Shown in pieces: positions 20,430 to 31,935 of a stretch of 64,000 bases of DNA. How positions within the stretch are numbered: the first letter of the stretch is position 1; each line of letters starts with the position of its first letter. The notes below the pieces were generated by a model. The model did no database searches and was not told where the DNA came from. It saw only the letters and a list, made by a program, of their open reading frames with translations. The stretch lies in NCBI GenBank assembly GCA_905221605.1, contig CAJNDS010002206.1, positions 477,226 to 541,225 on the forward strand. Reading direction: 5' to 3'. Made by a program: the position numbers and the translations under genes. The stretch is from Symbiodinium natans. Lineage: Eukaryota > Sar > Dinophyceae > Suessiales > Symbiodiniaceae.

Positions 20430-21537
20430 GAGAAATTGGTTTCCAAGGATGAAGCTGTTGCAGCCCAGCAGCAGATGCTTGAGAACAAAAGCAAGGACCT
20501 GAAGGCCCGTCTGCAGCATGCTCAGCATTGCTCAGCATTGCTCAGCATTGCTCAGCATTGCTCAGCATTGCTCAGCATTGCTCAGCATTGCTCAGCATTG
20601 CTCAGCATTGCTCAATTCCGCAGGGCAAGTTTCAAGTTCTCGTGAGATGTGACAGCAGTCTTTTGTTTTATGGAGATCCGCGGAGGCTCTTGAAGACCAG
20701 ATTGCTTCGCTGCAAGCGACCGTCAACGAGCTCAAGGTGCTGTGACATACTGTAAGCTAGCTGGTAAGCTTATGTAAGTTTATGGAGGCCTTTTTTTCTT
20801 GCTGGGGTCAAACATGCGCAGGCAAGCATCCCTGAGCCGGCCGCGAAGGATCTTCAGGCAGGCACAGCACAGATGCAGTGCTGTAGTTCCTGCAACATGC
20901 CCCATTAAGTGCGATGCACGCCCGCGTGCCCCAAATATCCGAGTGGCAGGAGAAGCTGCAAGCAGCGGAGCACCGTGAAGGTGAGCACCTCTCTGAGATG
21001 CTTGGTGGGATTACGTACGACGTGCATCATACATCTACGTGCTGTTGTTGATGCTTGACGAGCCTCCAATCTTTGCTGGACTTGACGGGCCTACTGTGGC
21101 AACCAGGATTCAGAGCTTGCAGGAAAAGCTCACCAGATCAGCATCAGAGCAGGCTTGGGGCAAGATATGGCAAGATCATGATACAGCAGTCAGGAGCATT
21201 CTCCATGATGTGGCCGTGTTGGGCCCGCGTCTTTTGTGTCAGGAAGCTGCAAGGCAGTGCTGGGAAGAGCAGGTGGAGGAGCTGAAGAGGCCGTAAGCCC
21301 TGAGGTCATGCATCACATCTATGGCGGACTTGAGGGTGTAACCTGGTCAGGGTGGCGGCTCAGAGAGAAGCAGAAATGGCCGCACTGCGCACAAGCAGCC
21401 AGGAAGGCTCCGTGCCGCCCTTGCAACAGGAGAGACCAGAAGGGCACCAGGACGGTTCACTACGAACAGCTTTTGTGAGTGTATTTTAGACTGGACTAGA
21501 TTCGCGTCGCAATGCGTGCCTTCCCAGCCCTGTTCAG
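20430..21537 (+). CDS. Coiled-coil protein, at least six short exons
   Basis: Exons with heptad-like character: 20430-~20520 (EKLVSKDEAVAAQQQMLENK), 20686-20736 (ALEDQIASLQATVNELK), ~20943-20980 (WQEKLQAAEHRE), ~21104-21155 (IQSLQEKLTRSASEQ), ~21241-21296 (EAARQCWEEQVEELKR), 21351-21474 (AQREAEMAALRTSSQEG). Donors are GT or GC, including textbook GTGAGT at 21475 and GTGAGC near 20981. A structural or scaffold protein is inferred; no family is recognised. The repeated exons at 18.8-20.2 kb may belong to the same gene. Confidence 0.65.
20517..20614 (+). repeat. 10-bp tandem array, unit CTCAGCATTG
   Basis: Nine perfect copies of CTCAGCATTG plus a partial copy, abutting the 3' end of a coiled-coil exon. 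Confidence 0.97.
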
Positions 21538-21923
21538 GAGGAGGTCAAGTCTGAACCAATGGCTGCGGACTTGGCAGGCCTTCCTGTTGCGGCAGTTGCA
21601 CCATCTTCCACCCATGGTTATCCTACAAGCCCAAAACACACGACGCCTGGTGGAGTGCAGGAAGCGATGAGAAAGGTTTCGCTGCGAGCTCCGGCTCCGT
21701 CCCGGCGCCAGCAGATGGCACGCGAGAGGCAAAGTAGGGACCTAAACGCATACGGGGATCCTTTCAGAAACATCTCAAGCTCTAAGCTGAAATCCTGGTC
21801 TGCAGCCTGGGACTCGAGACATACGCGCGAACCTGCCGAACAAATACCAACATCAGACAAAGTCGAGAACCGCCCGATCATAGTCATAATTGTGTCATCA
21901 TGCCTACACAGCACCTACCTCTG
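21538..21923 (+). CDS. Unknown exon following the coiled coil, basic/Ser-Pro-rich
   Basis: After CTGTTCAG the frame reads EEVKSEPMAADLAGLPVAAV, then a Pro/Ser stretch (HGYPTSPKHTTPGG) and RRQQMARERQSRDLNAYGD. It is probably the continuation of the coiled-coil gene. The exon may end near 21776. Confidence 0.55.
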
Positions 21924-22054
21924 AGGGCGGCGCAGAGCAACTGCCAGAACCCTCCCTCATCCTAGAACATCCCAGTACCTTCTTGGAGGATCCGATTGCA
22001 ACAGTTGCGTCAGAGTCATAGTGTGAAAGCCTAATTTGCCTGACACATTGATTG

Positions 22055-22500
22055 GCAGGTGGGCCAAAAGGATCTCAGGTGTCTCTGGCTGAGTTAGCTG
22101 AGCGACCAGGTTTTCATGAGTATCTGCATAGCGCAGTTTTTACCAGGACATGTTGTAGGCACTTCTCAAGCAAGGGGCACAACAGCATATCCGAGCTAAT
22201 CGCGCGATGTGCTACGGCCACAGCGAAGGGCACTGAAGCCAAGGCACGCGTTTGGCAAGACCGAGGATGTCCGTGACCAGATCATGGAGACCTGCGGCTA
22301 AGTCTCTCATATTGTCTGGTGTAAGTCTCAATGGTGTGGGCCTGGTCCATCATGGTCTGTTCCAGGAGCCCAGATCGATGGTCAGCCTGGTTCAGGTGCT
22401 TCGGGAAAGCTGGAAAGCTGAGCACGAAGTTTCTCACTGTTTGCACTTGACATGGCGAGGCTGCCACAACAGCCGCTCCCAGAACGCCTGATCCTGTCAC
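22055..22500 (+). CDS. Weak exon candidates
   Basis: 22078-22130 reads VSLAELAERPGFHEYLHS, and 22182-22260 reads SISELIARCATATAKGTEAK. Both are helix-like and lie after AG sites. No family is seen. Confidence 0.35.
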
Positions 22501-22589
22501 TTGATCTTGACAGGTTCGAGAACACAGCTACCCCACCCCTTCCTCATTTGTAAGCGACAGATGGCTGAACGCTAAACTGCTAAACTCCA

Positions 22590-24050
22590 TATGCAGACCG
22601 TAGTTCAATCACCCGAGGCTGCGCCGGCAGTGCCGGTTGGCCCCGCGGTGCCGGCCGCCCCCGCGGTGCCGGCGGTCCCCGCGGTGGCGGCCGCCCCGAC
22701 GGTGCCGGCCGCTCCCGGGGTGCCGCCTGGATCCGCGCGTCTGGTGGCTGTCGTGGCTGGAAGTGCCTCCAAGGCCTGTCCGAGGTCAAAGCATAGCTGC
22801 AGTTCGCAGATGGTTGCAGAGAGGAGCGTAGCAGAGGAGCGTAGCAGGTCGTAGAACACTTTAGGACGCAGTCCAGTGGTGCCTGGTTTGTGCGTGGTCA
22901 CTGGCCAGGATCGCATCCCCCAGCTGCCTTTGCGCCGACCAGGCTCGCTGCAGTCGTGCGGACCCGCCGGTGCCAGCTTGTCTTCGCCGCGCACCAATTC
23001 TCCACGGACCTTATCGCCATCTGCGGGCGCCCGCTGCCTGTCACCGACACCAACTCCAAGGAGCGCCGCAGCGTACGTCACATGTAAGTGACATGCGAGC
23101 GGAGCGTGAGATGCGCTACAAGCACAGAGGGTTCCTAAACGTTTCCGCCGCAGGCTGGTCCAGACCGGACCACCACAAGTTCGTGACAGGTCACCTCCCT
23201 CGTTTTGCCGAGCGCCCCCTTTGCCGAGGAGCTTTGCACCCAGCGTGCCAAGTTATGCCCCGAGCAATGCTCCAAGCAAAGCCCCGGGCAGTGCTCCAGC
23301 GACAGCATCGACAACCACGATGGTTGCCCCGAGTGTGCCTCTGGTGTGGCAGCCGATACCAATGGGTCCTGGACTCCGTTGGCCTCAGGCTCTTCCAGGG
23401 CTTGCCCAACTTGTCACTTCTGTCTTGAAATGGTGCTCGAGTGCTGGATCGGCTGACAACACGGCCGACAGTTTGGTGCATAGATTTGCAGGATTTGCAG
23501 TTCTTGTTGCTGGTGCAGAGGGCATGGGGTCACAGAGTCATAGATTGTCTGCCGCCAGGTCGCGCAGGGTGTGCCGTCGTTGCATGCAGCTCGCCAGTCG
23601 CCGCCAAGGCAGCCACCCACAACGCTCCCAGTGCAATCGGCACCATATGCCCGAGTTATCACACCCATGCGGCAGCCTCCACAGACGCCTCGGACCACAC
23701 CACTCTCGTTCCAGTGGCAACAATCTCAATCGAAGCTCCCACAAGTTCCGTCATCAAGCATCTCAAGCCCTCAGCTGCTCACACCCCGCCGAGTGGCAGT
23801 GTCACCTGCACCCCATCGGCCGACAGGCTACGGCAACTATGAGCAAACTCAGATGCCTCAAGGATTGCAGTCCAGACAAGCTTTGTCGCAGCACCCACCC
23901 GCGACAGAGAGACACAAAGAAGCACCCGACAAGCATGACGCGGCACGCCCGAGCGAGGGGCACCCTTTGCAAAATTTAGAGCTGCCACTTGTGGGAGATG
24001 TACCATCGGGCCTCAGATCATTGTCATTGCTATGGCCTTTTCAAAGCTAA
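22590..24050 (+). CDS. Pro/Ala/Gln-rich disordered protein segment, several exons
   Basis: 22591-22735 encodes APAVP-type repeats from a GC-rich CCGGC/CCCGCGGTG array. 23170-23420 reads PSVPSYAPSNAPSKAPGSAP onward. 23571-24047 reads SPPRQPPTTLPVQ, then TPRTTPLSFQWQQSQSKLPQ, and ends near LLWPFQS. These are low-complexity, probably disordered regions of a large protein on the same strand as the coiled-coil exons. The GC-rich DNA also opens other frames, so exact exon limits are unsure. Confidence 0.45.
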
Positions 24051-24159
24051 GGCAGCCGGGATCAGTCAGCGGTCCGCAGCCCACTCCGACGTTTTCCGAA
24101 CCTAGCCAGAAGTTGCGCAGGGTTGAACTGCGTTTGCGCAAGATGTAATGTAGACTCGG

Positions 24160-24330
24160 TGTAGACGCAGTGTAGATTCACGATGCCCACGGCGCTTCAA
24201 GGGACGTGGACTGCCTGCTGAAGCTGGGGCAGAGTGGCTTGGACTATGAAATGACATGGAGAATGGTGGGCGCACAGCAACTGATCACCTCTCCGCAAGG
24301 CTCCCAAGGATGGATTCAGAAGTGCCCTTG
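24160..24330 (+). CDS. Unknown exon
   Basis: The frame reads DVDCLLKLGQSGLDYEMTW and then AQQLITSPQGSQGW before a stop. Protein-like, family not recognised. The preceding 24,130-24,165 has GTGTAGACT-type short repeats. Confidence 0.35.
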
Positions 24331-25425
24331 AATTAACGTTTGTTTTTTGCCGACGGCGCAGCTTTGAACATCCTTGAACTGCATCGTATGCCAGGTACCT
24401 GCCTCACAGGCTCTAGCCTGGGAGAGGGTTACAATTCAGAGACGGGTGCCGGGCTTTCTGCGCGTTGGCTGTGTGCGTTTGCAAGAGAGAGTGCTCGAAG
24501 TAGCCGCACCTTGTCTGAGGCGCATGCTTGAGCCGCCCTCGGACATCCTCCGATCATTGCGCCAAAGTCTGTGCAGGGAATGAACATGCACTCGGAGTAC
24601 GCGCGCTGGGAATGCCAACTCCTAGACAGCACATAGCCTCAAATTTTTGTTCATTGTGTTTCCTCATCTTTCAACTACCTTGAGAAGTAGCCGACTGACT
24701 CTTGTGCGCAGCACACAGTTGGCCATTGCAGGCGCCATTTCCATCTATTTCCCGTGTTTAGTTTTGCAATGTTTCGTGTAGGTATTACGATGTTTCAGGC
24801 TTCTCTTGAGCACTAGAGCTCGTGAGCCGGTAGACGCCAATGGAGTGAGTCATGGAGCAAAGCTATCTCCATGTCCGTTTCCTGCCACCATGCGTGGCGC
24901 TTCGGCACCTCTCGACACCTCTCTCAAGCATTCTCATGCGGAATCTTGAACCCTATATAAGTCACATACGGGTCCTTCACGGTCCTTCAATCCTAACGAG
25001 CAGACAACAGGAGTGTGGTAGTGTTCTGAAGCAGCAGCCCGGGCACAATGCACCAGCGATGGGTTTGCAATGACTTGCAAACACGGAGAAAAGCTTCTGA
25101 TCTCCGTCTGTTCCGTTTGCCCCAAGGCAGCCAGCACCAGCATGCACAGATGTAGCGCGGCAGGCCTGCTCATTGACGGACTACCATTGGAGGAGAGCTG
25201 TGAGCTTAGTACTTGCTTTGGCCTTCTGGTGATGACAGAACATGCTTTTGGCATCCAGTGTTTTGCAGCTGCTTTGCGCTTGACGGACAAAAGAGGCCTG
25301 TAGAGTCGACTTGTGTCCTGTAGGGTGACTTGTGTCCCGACCACCATAACATAAAATGCTTCTTCATGGCAATCTACGCAATCTAAACAAATCTCAAGAT
25401 GCCTTAAACAAGCTCAGCACACATG
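24331..25425. other. No supported gene
   Basis: Short frames on both strands only. A TATATAAG word at 24953 is not taken as a promoter. 25070-25300 is open on both strands without a family signature. Confidence 0.4.
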
Positions 25426-25429
25426 CTAA

Positions 25430-25556
25430 GAGCACAAGAGGAGAACCACAGGCTCAGGGAAGAGAGTTGTGAGTTACAAAAGAGCATGAAGTTGAAACCA
25501 GATCAGCTTGATGAGCTAGACAGTATCATCAAGAAAGAGAAGAGTTTCGGTTCTTG
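25430..25556 (+). CDS. Coiled-coil exon, unknown gene
   Basis: The frame reads AQEENHRLREESCELQKSM and then LKPDQLDELDSIIKKEK, rich in Glu, Lys and Leu with heptad spacing. Flanking DNA at 25575-25630 contains a direct duplication of GCCGGCTGGTTTGGTTTGGTG. Confidence 0.5.
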
Positions 25557-26099
25557 ATACCTTACCAAGTTACCACACGCCGGCTGGTTTGGTTTGGTGA
25601 GGCCTGTGCCGGCTGGTTTGGTTTGGTGCGCTGCATCCTCAGCTCGGCTATGCCCCTGGCAGCTTCACATTGTCAAATGCTCGCTTCAGAAGCAGTTTGA
25701 TTTGGTGGCCCCAAGGGGGTTCAGGCCCAGGGTTGAAGTCGCTGGAGGCAAAAGGACCTGTGCTTCTTAAGTGCGTTTCGGCTGCCTGGAGGGGCCCTTG
25801 CTCACAGGCACAGACGCCTGCATCACGGCTGTGTGTATCTCCCAAGTCGCTGCGTGTCGCGTGGCTTGCTAGATGGCGTGCGGATCACATAATGAGCCTA
25901 GCTGACGTGAGGCTTGGGCCCCGCGTGATCTGATTCGTAGCGCCGCCATGGGAAAGCATGTGAACAGATGTGAAGGCAATAAATGTCGCACTTAGTTGCA
26001 ATTAGTTGCACATCGAGATTGCGTTATCTGGTCCACTCACGTGTTTGCATTTCCTGACCACTGTGCGGTACCCTTGTACACCCCCTTGCTTCATCAGCC

Positions 26100-26570
26100 C
26101 CTCACGGAATGGCTGCAGTCTTCGGGATGCAGCCTCCGATACCCGAGAACTCCGTCCCAAGAGATGCTTGGCCAGAAAGGCTTTGGGGCTGCGTCAACGA
26201 GGCTGTCATCATGGCGGCTGCGTGGCGACCTCAGTGTGTGGCATCTTCCATCGTGCCTGTCGAACTGTGTGCCCACACCTATGTTTTACGGTTGTGAACC
26301 GGCACATGGGTGCCAAGGTGTTCCAGTCCAGATCCCTTCACCAGCCCAACCCGGAGCCTCTGCCGCCAGCGTTTTTCTCCATGCTCCGTGCAGGCATATG
26401 CAGGCATTTTCAGGGACGTTTGGAATGCAGGATGTACATGGACAGCGATGATGCCTACCGGGCCAGTTTGCTTCGACCTCATCTTGCCAGACTGCAGAGA
26501 TGTCACGAAAGCGTTTCTTAGCAGCTTGCTTTCGGAGGTATTCAATTCTGGTGGGGATTGGGTCCGACAT
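26100..26570 (+). CDS. Weak exon candidates
   Basis: 26109-26240 is open in two forward frames and in reverse. 26440-26560 reads GPVCFDLILPDCRDVTKAF in one frame, which is the most protein-like choice. No family is assigned. Confidence 0.3.
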
Positions 26571-26824
26571 GTTGGGGTTTCAGGTGGTGGCAGGGGGGGT
26601 GTCAGTGGGGGCTGGGAACACAACTGCTTCAGCCCGTGGGGGGCATCCCCTTGCATCGGCAGCCAATTGGGGATCTCGCCTCGCGAACAGAGGCGGCGCT
26701 CCTGGGTAGCCCGGCGCCGATTTGACGGAGGCCACTACTCCGAGCCGATCATGTCCACGGCCCAGCGCAGCACGGTTCGGACCCAACCTCCATTCGTTTG
26801 GTTTGCTCTGTGCTCATTGCCGAG

Positions 26825-26902
26825 GCTGTTGAGGTTGTTCTGCCAGTGGGCAGCGCGTTGCTGGGCAGTCTCGAAATCACAAGCAGGCAGCTCCTTCTGT
26901 TT
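26825..26902 (+). CDS. Exon AVEVVLPVGSALLGSLEITS, unknown family
   Basis: A 78-nt exon in phase, bounded by GCCGAG| and |GTAAGG. It reads AVEVVLPVGSALLGSLEITS then RQLLLF. The pattern V-x-P-x-G-x-L-E-I-T is faintly like the first strands of PH-BEACH modules, but the conserved Trp/Arg segment that should follow is not found nearby, so the family is left open. Confidence 0.5.
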
Positions 26903-27123
26903 GTAAGGACAAATTATGTACTGTGACGGTTCAATGTGAAGCTAATTTCGTGTTTGGATCTGCTCTATCTACTCAGATCCCGCAGTCAGGAGCGGGAAAG
27001 AAGCGCAACTGGGACCAGGCTGCGTGCTCACTGGCAAACGAGATCGACGTGCATGCCGGAAGGCTTGCAAGAGCCAGCCCTTCCAAGTTATCCTGCAAGA
27101 CGCCCTGACTGCGCAGACTCCAG

Positions 27124-27232
27124 AAGTTCGTGGGTAACGTGGAAGACCTGGCCCAAAGAGTCCGTCTTGGTCATCTACCTGGAGGAGCCCGGACAGCCGC
27201 TGCCGCGCGGCGGGAGCTCGGCATCTCGGTGG
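27124..27232 (+). CDS. Unknown exon, helical
   Basis: After CTCCAG the frame reads KFVGNVEDLAQRVRLGHLPG and then RTAAAARRELGISVAM. The composition is clearly protein-like. It ends near a GC donor (GTG|GCCATG) or at the stop at 27247. Confidence 0.5.
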
Positions 27233-27271
27233 CCATGATCATGTATTAAATTTATCATGGCAGGATCCAGC

Positions 27272-27765
27272 AGAGCCAAAGCCTAAAGAGCTGCGCAAGC
27301 ATGTCTTTGCCTGTGCGTGCTGAGATGGGCTACTTTCGTTCCTCCGTGGAGAAGGGTGGAACCCAGCTCGGCTGCTGCGTGCAAATGCTCCACAACTTCG
27401 GGCGGTGCTGGCAACAGCGTTCTGTGACTTCTTTGAACTTCCATCTTCCGAACTTTTATCTTTTTCTGTTGCTTGCGTTTCGGTGTGTCTGCGTGTGCTA
27501 GGGCGGAGCGGGGAAGGGTCTTGTGGATCCTGCTTTCTTGCGGAAGGCTGTCGCTTGCATTGCCTGTTCCAAGGCGAGCAGCTTCTGATCGGGCGGCGCT
27601 TCATGGACCAGCTACGTGCGCCAAACAAGCGCGGAAGTGGTCGCGTCGCCTCTGTCATGGCGGGGCCTCGTGGCAAGGACGGAGACACTGCGGGCGAGGA
27701 GGAGGAGGCGAGCGAAATCGATGAAAGCCTGAACCACACTCGACTGGGTACGGTTGGATGTGACT
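27272..27765 (+). CDS. Unknown exons, Leu/Cys-rich then acidic
   Basis: 27272-27312 reads PKPKELRKHVFAC and ends at GTGCGT. 27343-27760 reads WNPARLLRANAPQLRAVLAT, then AFCDFFELPSS, and later the acidic GEEEEASEIDESLN. It probably precedes the acidic exons at 27.8 kb in the same gene. Confidence 0.5.
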
Positions 27766-27803
27766 AGATACGCAATGCAGACATACTCAGACTAGACCGA
27801 GGC

Positions 27804-28135
27804 ACTTCAAGCAGGACACCCTCTGGATGGATCGAGCTGGAATGCGGTTCAGGAAGAGGACGACTTTGATCTTGAGGAAGAGTTTGAGGACTTCGATGAT
27901 GATGACGAGGCCATTGCCCAAAGGTGATCTGCACGTACCTACAGATCATAGTTGCAGAATCCTGCGCACATCTGCGCAATCTGTTTGCTTGTTTTGTGCC
28001 AACCACCTGTGAGTCACCTGCACGCACAGATGGGCGCTGTGTGCACAGCATGAGGAGCTTGAGGAAGTTGACGAGGAGGAAGAGGAAGGTGAAGAAGATG
28101 CTTTCGACGATGATAACCTTGAGGATGTGGATGAC
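27804..28135 (+). CDS. Acidic D/E-rich protein segment, two exons
   Basis: 27804-27915 reads ALQAGHPLDGSSWNAVQEED and then EEEFEDFDDDDEAI, with a GC donor (ATT|GCCCAA). 28049-~28135 reads HEELEEVDEEEEEGEEDAFD then DDNLEDVDDNG. The two join in phase 0. Acidic tails like this occur in histone chaperones and nucleolar proteins, but nothing else here identifies one. This is inference only. Confidence 0.6.
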
Positions 28136-28527
28136 AATGGCCAATCGGATGCACTGATCATGAGCGCATGTTACGGACGAGAAGCAGGGCGGGCTTCGCT
28201 TCAAAACTGCTCGTGTGTTGAAGCATGCGAGTATGTACTGTTGATGTGGTACGACATGGCTTTTGTTGCTGGTAGTTATACTTCCTTGACAAGCGCACAA
28301 GTACGAATGTGAAATCACCGAGCCGAGGCGACCAGCTAGTCCTAAATGAAGATGATGCCAACAGTCGCCTTTCCTGGAAGAAGGTCGGCAACTTGCTGTG
28401 GTAGCAGATGATGGTGAGCTGTCGCGCGTAGCAGCGGGTGAGCCCCGATGCAAGGCTCGGAATGAGATGCTGATGGCAGTCAACTCTTTGCCCGTATCGG
28501 GCAGGAAATACCATCATCGAATCTTAG

Positions 28528-28983
28528 TGAGCAGGATCAAGACCTTAAAGAAGGAGCTCCTGAGCAGCAAAGCCAAGCTGCCAAGCAAAAGTTCTTTGTG
28601 AGTTCAGCGCCCGTGCAGGACTCGCCTGGAAGTGTGCACATGGACCAGAAGCTTGGGCTGAACACCATGCGCTGGTCACATGGTTCACGTGTGGCCACAT
28701 GTTGTTCGCATTTGCACGATGCTGCGACGATGCTGCTCAAGGTTGCCAAACCTGATGAAGCAACTTTGTGGTCGACCACCGCAGTTTGTGTCCAAGGACT
28801 TGTGCAATCCCGTCCTGGCTGGCACATTATACCTCCGGTTGAGTCATAAACATGTATGAGGTAGTCGGCTTCTTGTTCATGTTGCTGCTGCAGGAGGGGA
28901 AGAAGTCCAACTTTGCGGCCGCACAGGGCTTTGTCTTGTTCCAGTCCTTTGTGCAGCCGGGACTTGCATGTCTGAGAAATCAG
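28528..28983 (+). CDS. Two unknown exons
   Basis: 28528-28597 reads EQDQDLKEGAPEQQSQAAKQ and ends at a GTGAGT donor. 28894-28983 is a clean 90-nt exon between CTGCAG and GTCTGC reading EGKKSNFAAAQGFVLFQSFV then QPGLACLRNQ. They may follow the acidic exons in one gene. Confidence 0.55.
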
Positions 28984-30350
28984 GTCTGCTTTCCGCCCGA
29001 GACCATCAGGGAGTTTGTTCCTTAGCGTTGCTAAATGCTATGCTTGGATTTCTGCGCACGGGATTTGTGATGAACTTCGCTTCATTTCCTGTGACGATGC
29101 ACGCAACTTCCATCGCCAAGCGACAAGCAGGCACGAGTCCATATAACGATCAACAATTCCCTCATGGCTGTCGTTCTTCGTCTTCTTTCGTCTCTCAGGT
29201 CTGCTCTCGTATGTTGTTCAAAGTGCACTCATACTTCCGGGTCATCTGCGTTTGCTACTGTTCAAAGAGAGGCTCGACAGGTCTGGTTTCTTCGAGTTGA
29301 GTTGCCGGAGCTTCCTCCATTCTCCTTGTGTATGTCACGGCCTTATGGAAAACTGTGGAAGCAGGCCAAAAGATGCCAAAAGTGCGTGGCTGGCCGAAGA
29401 GGGATGCCGAAAAGACCTGAGAAGAAGCCTCGCTAAAGTGACGCACACACTCAGAGCAGGAGTATGGCGCACGATCCGCATTGAGACCGGGAGGCATGTG
29501 TAGGGAAAATACTTTCCTCCGTCATTTCTGTGTCCAACCCGTTTGGCCGTTGGTTGGGTCTTGCCTTTGCCTCGTCCGGCTCCAGTGGGTTTGTCGGAGT
29601 TCAACAGTTCGATCTCGGGCTCGGGCGTCAAAACCACGAGAGGCATCACAACAATCCCAGACGTCGTCCGAAAACGAAGTGAACATTCAGCAATAAATCG
29701 TCCCTCTTCAAGCAGCCAAGTTTTGAAGCCTAATCGTTTTCCATGCAAGATCTCTGTTGAGACTTTGTTGGCCCAAGTTCTGCGGCGAAGGGGTGCAACC
29801 CATTTTTGCCGTGTGCTCAGGCTTCGCCTGCCGTTGGGACCACCACCTGCCCAGCCTCCCGTCCTTGCTGGGGCCAGCACTTCTGTCAGCCTTGGTCATG
29901 CGCAGAGGCCTCATCACACTTTCTGTGTGGACGGTATGTCTTGAAGCTCCGTGAGAGAGACTTCCCACATGTAAGAACATCACCTGTTGGAAGCCGCAAT
30001 GGAACCCAGCTGGTAGCATGTATGTGTGCCGTGGCTGAGGTTCAGTCTTGGGGCACTTCTGGTGGACTTCGATGGTGAAGTCCTGGCCGCAACCCGAAAT
30101 CAGTCTTGCACAACAGCTTCTTTTCTGTAACTTGTCTTTTGCCCTCTGCCGAATCTTGTTCATCGACAGTAATTGTATGCTTGAACAGATGATGTCTCTG
30201 TGCAGCTTTGTGCCGGTTGAGGCTCGACCAAGCTCGCCGTACCAAATCAGCTTCTTTCTCCCGGAGCGGAACACCCGAAACGACGAGGACTGAAAGAACG
30301 AGGTACATCATCATGTCATTTGTTACACACACACACACAGTTGCAGTCTT
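28984..30350. other. No gene that can be assigned a strand
   Basis: 29335-29940 is open on both strands (181 codons reverse, 133 forward). 29708-30274 is open in reverse for 188 codons. I see no splice-consistent conserved motif in either. The rest is short frames. A (CA)n tract lies at about 30326-30341. Confidence 0.4.
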
Positions 30351-30364
30351 TGCCTTGTCTAGTG

Positions 30365-30475
30365 TGCTTGTTTGGAGAGCAGCGGAGCAGCGGAGACAAT
30401 GTCTCGCAGAGGAGAAGCAAAAACAAGTCAAGGCATTGCTCGATGCTCGCAATCCCTTGGGTCACGCTCCAAGCC
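30365..30475 (+). CDS. Short helical exon
   Basis: The frame reads RAAEQRRQCLAEEKQKQVKA and then LLDARNPLG, with coiled-coil composition. Family unknown. Confidence 0.4.
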
Positions 30476-31199
30476 TTCCGCCATATCATAGTACAAGGAT
30501 TCAATACTGTAAACGTATAATAATACTGTAATACTAAGATGAAAATAAGCCATATATACAACACATGTCTTAGAATCCAAGCCAAAGTAAGACACATCGA
30601 CGACGCAATGATGTTGTCATCTGCCTCCTGGCTTTGTCTCTCAGTGGGTGTGCTTCCCAGGCTTTCCCTGCCATATGAACGCGGGTGACGACTTCTTCTG
30701 CGCTTGCCTCAGCATCGCCTGGTCGGTCATTTGGGTACGTGCCAAGGCTGGGAGGTGCCCGGGATCGTTGCACTTGGCCCAAAACTGGTGTCTTTTCTCT
30801 GGATTGCACGGTACTCTGGGGATGGGTTCCTGGTTAATATTGACTGGAGGGGTCACAGCAAGGAAACAAAGAGAGGCAAGGCCCCGCCCCTCGCTTTTTG
30901 CGCATGGGCCGTCGCATCGAGGTTGGATACAAGATGTAATGTGAGAAAGCGATTGTCCAAAAGGCATTCTCTCGTACCTCGATGTCTAAGATCTGAAGTT
31001 GGTAGAGAGCCAGACAAATTCAGTAGGACAAACGAAAACTAAAGACTCAGGATCATGTTACATCGAGGCCCAGCAACTACACAGTGTAATTCAAAATAAG
31101 CATATCAGTCCTCAGGCCTATCTTGAGTCAAGTGCTTTAACCGTTGTAGTTCTAGAATGGCTGTTGCGCGCCTAACTACTGCTTCTCGCTGAATTCAAG
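30476..31199. other. No supported gene
   Basis: AT-richer sequence with short frames. 30570-30967 is open in reverse without a signature. Probably intron or spacer. Confidence 0.4.
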
Positions 31200-31335
31200 C
31201 AGCAGTTTTGCAAGCAGAGAGCAGAGGCATCGCAGACTTGAAAGCTGCCGGTTCGGTCATTGCAGTCCTTCGCATCTCTCGAGGCACTGCTTCGAGTCTT
31301 CAGCTGCTGAACTCCAGGCTCAGTCGTAGAGAGGG
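31200..31335 (+). CDS. Unknown helical exon
   Basis: The frame reads AAVLQAESRGIADLKAAGSV and then IAVLRISRGTASSLQLLNSR. It is preceded by TTCAAG and followed by GAGAG|GGCAAG. Family unknown. Confidence 0.45.
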
Positions 31336-31489
31336 CAAGTATCATCAAGTATCATCGAACTCGGTCTGTGCTGATCCCGCAGTCGCTGCTCAGTGGGCCC
31401 AAGCAGAACTAGTCACTGCAGTGCAACGAGTGACAATGTCCTGCATTTCAGGGTGCACGCAAACGGCGTCCCATAAAAAGCCCCGCACG

Positions 31490-31935
31490 GATACACCGAT
31501 ACACCGCTACACCGGCCCGGCCGCGCACCCCGTCCGGCGTATTGGCGTAACATGGCGTAACGGCGTATCGGCGTAACGGCGTTTCGGCATAACTTCGTTT
31601 CGGCGAAACGGCGCACCGATACGCCCGTGAGGTTCCTGCAATCCCTGCCTGCAGTACACCGGTATACTACCCTGGGCCCCACATCTGTGCACCTGGGCCC
31701 CGGACGGCGCACACCCACACCGATACACCGATACACCGGTACGCCCCTTCGGGGCCCGGACGACGCCCGCCCGCACCGATACACCGATACACCGATCCGA
31801 TACACGGGTCACACACCCCGTGCCGGTGGATCGGCGTACTGGCCCCCGATACGGCATATCGGCGTATTTCCCATCTGGGAAGGCCCGGAGTGGCGTACAA
31901 GTCGGGGGGGGGGGGGCGTACCGGCGTATGGGTGG
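31490..31935 (+). repeat. Degenerate CGATACAC and CGGCGTA repeat cluster
   Basis: ACCGATACACCG words recur at 31495-31520, 31715-31745 and 31775-31800. Between and after them CGGCGTA/CGGCGTAAC words recur (31537-31600, 31832-31870, 31915-31930). Long open frames in both directions arise from the repeat and should not be called genes. A G-run of about 14 bases lies at 31904. Confidence 0.85.

Noticed and set aside
24950..24962. TATATAAG word as a TATA-box promoter
   Set aside because: No gene start is supported after it, and dinoflagellate promoters generally lack TATA boxes.
26825..26902. PH-BEACH domain
   Set aside because: Only a short V-x-P…G-x-LEIT pattern matches. The following conserved segment was not found in the next 1.5 kb.
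29335..30274. Reverse-strand genes of 181 and 188 codons
   Set aside because: Forward frames are open too, there is no ATG-anchored conserved motif, and there is no splice support.
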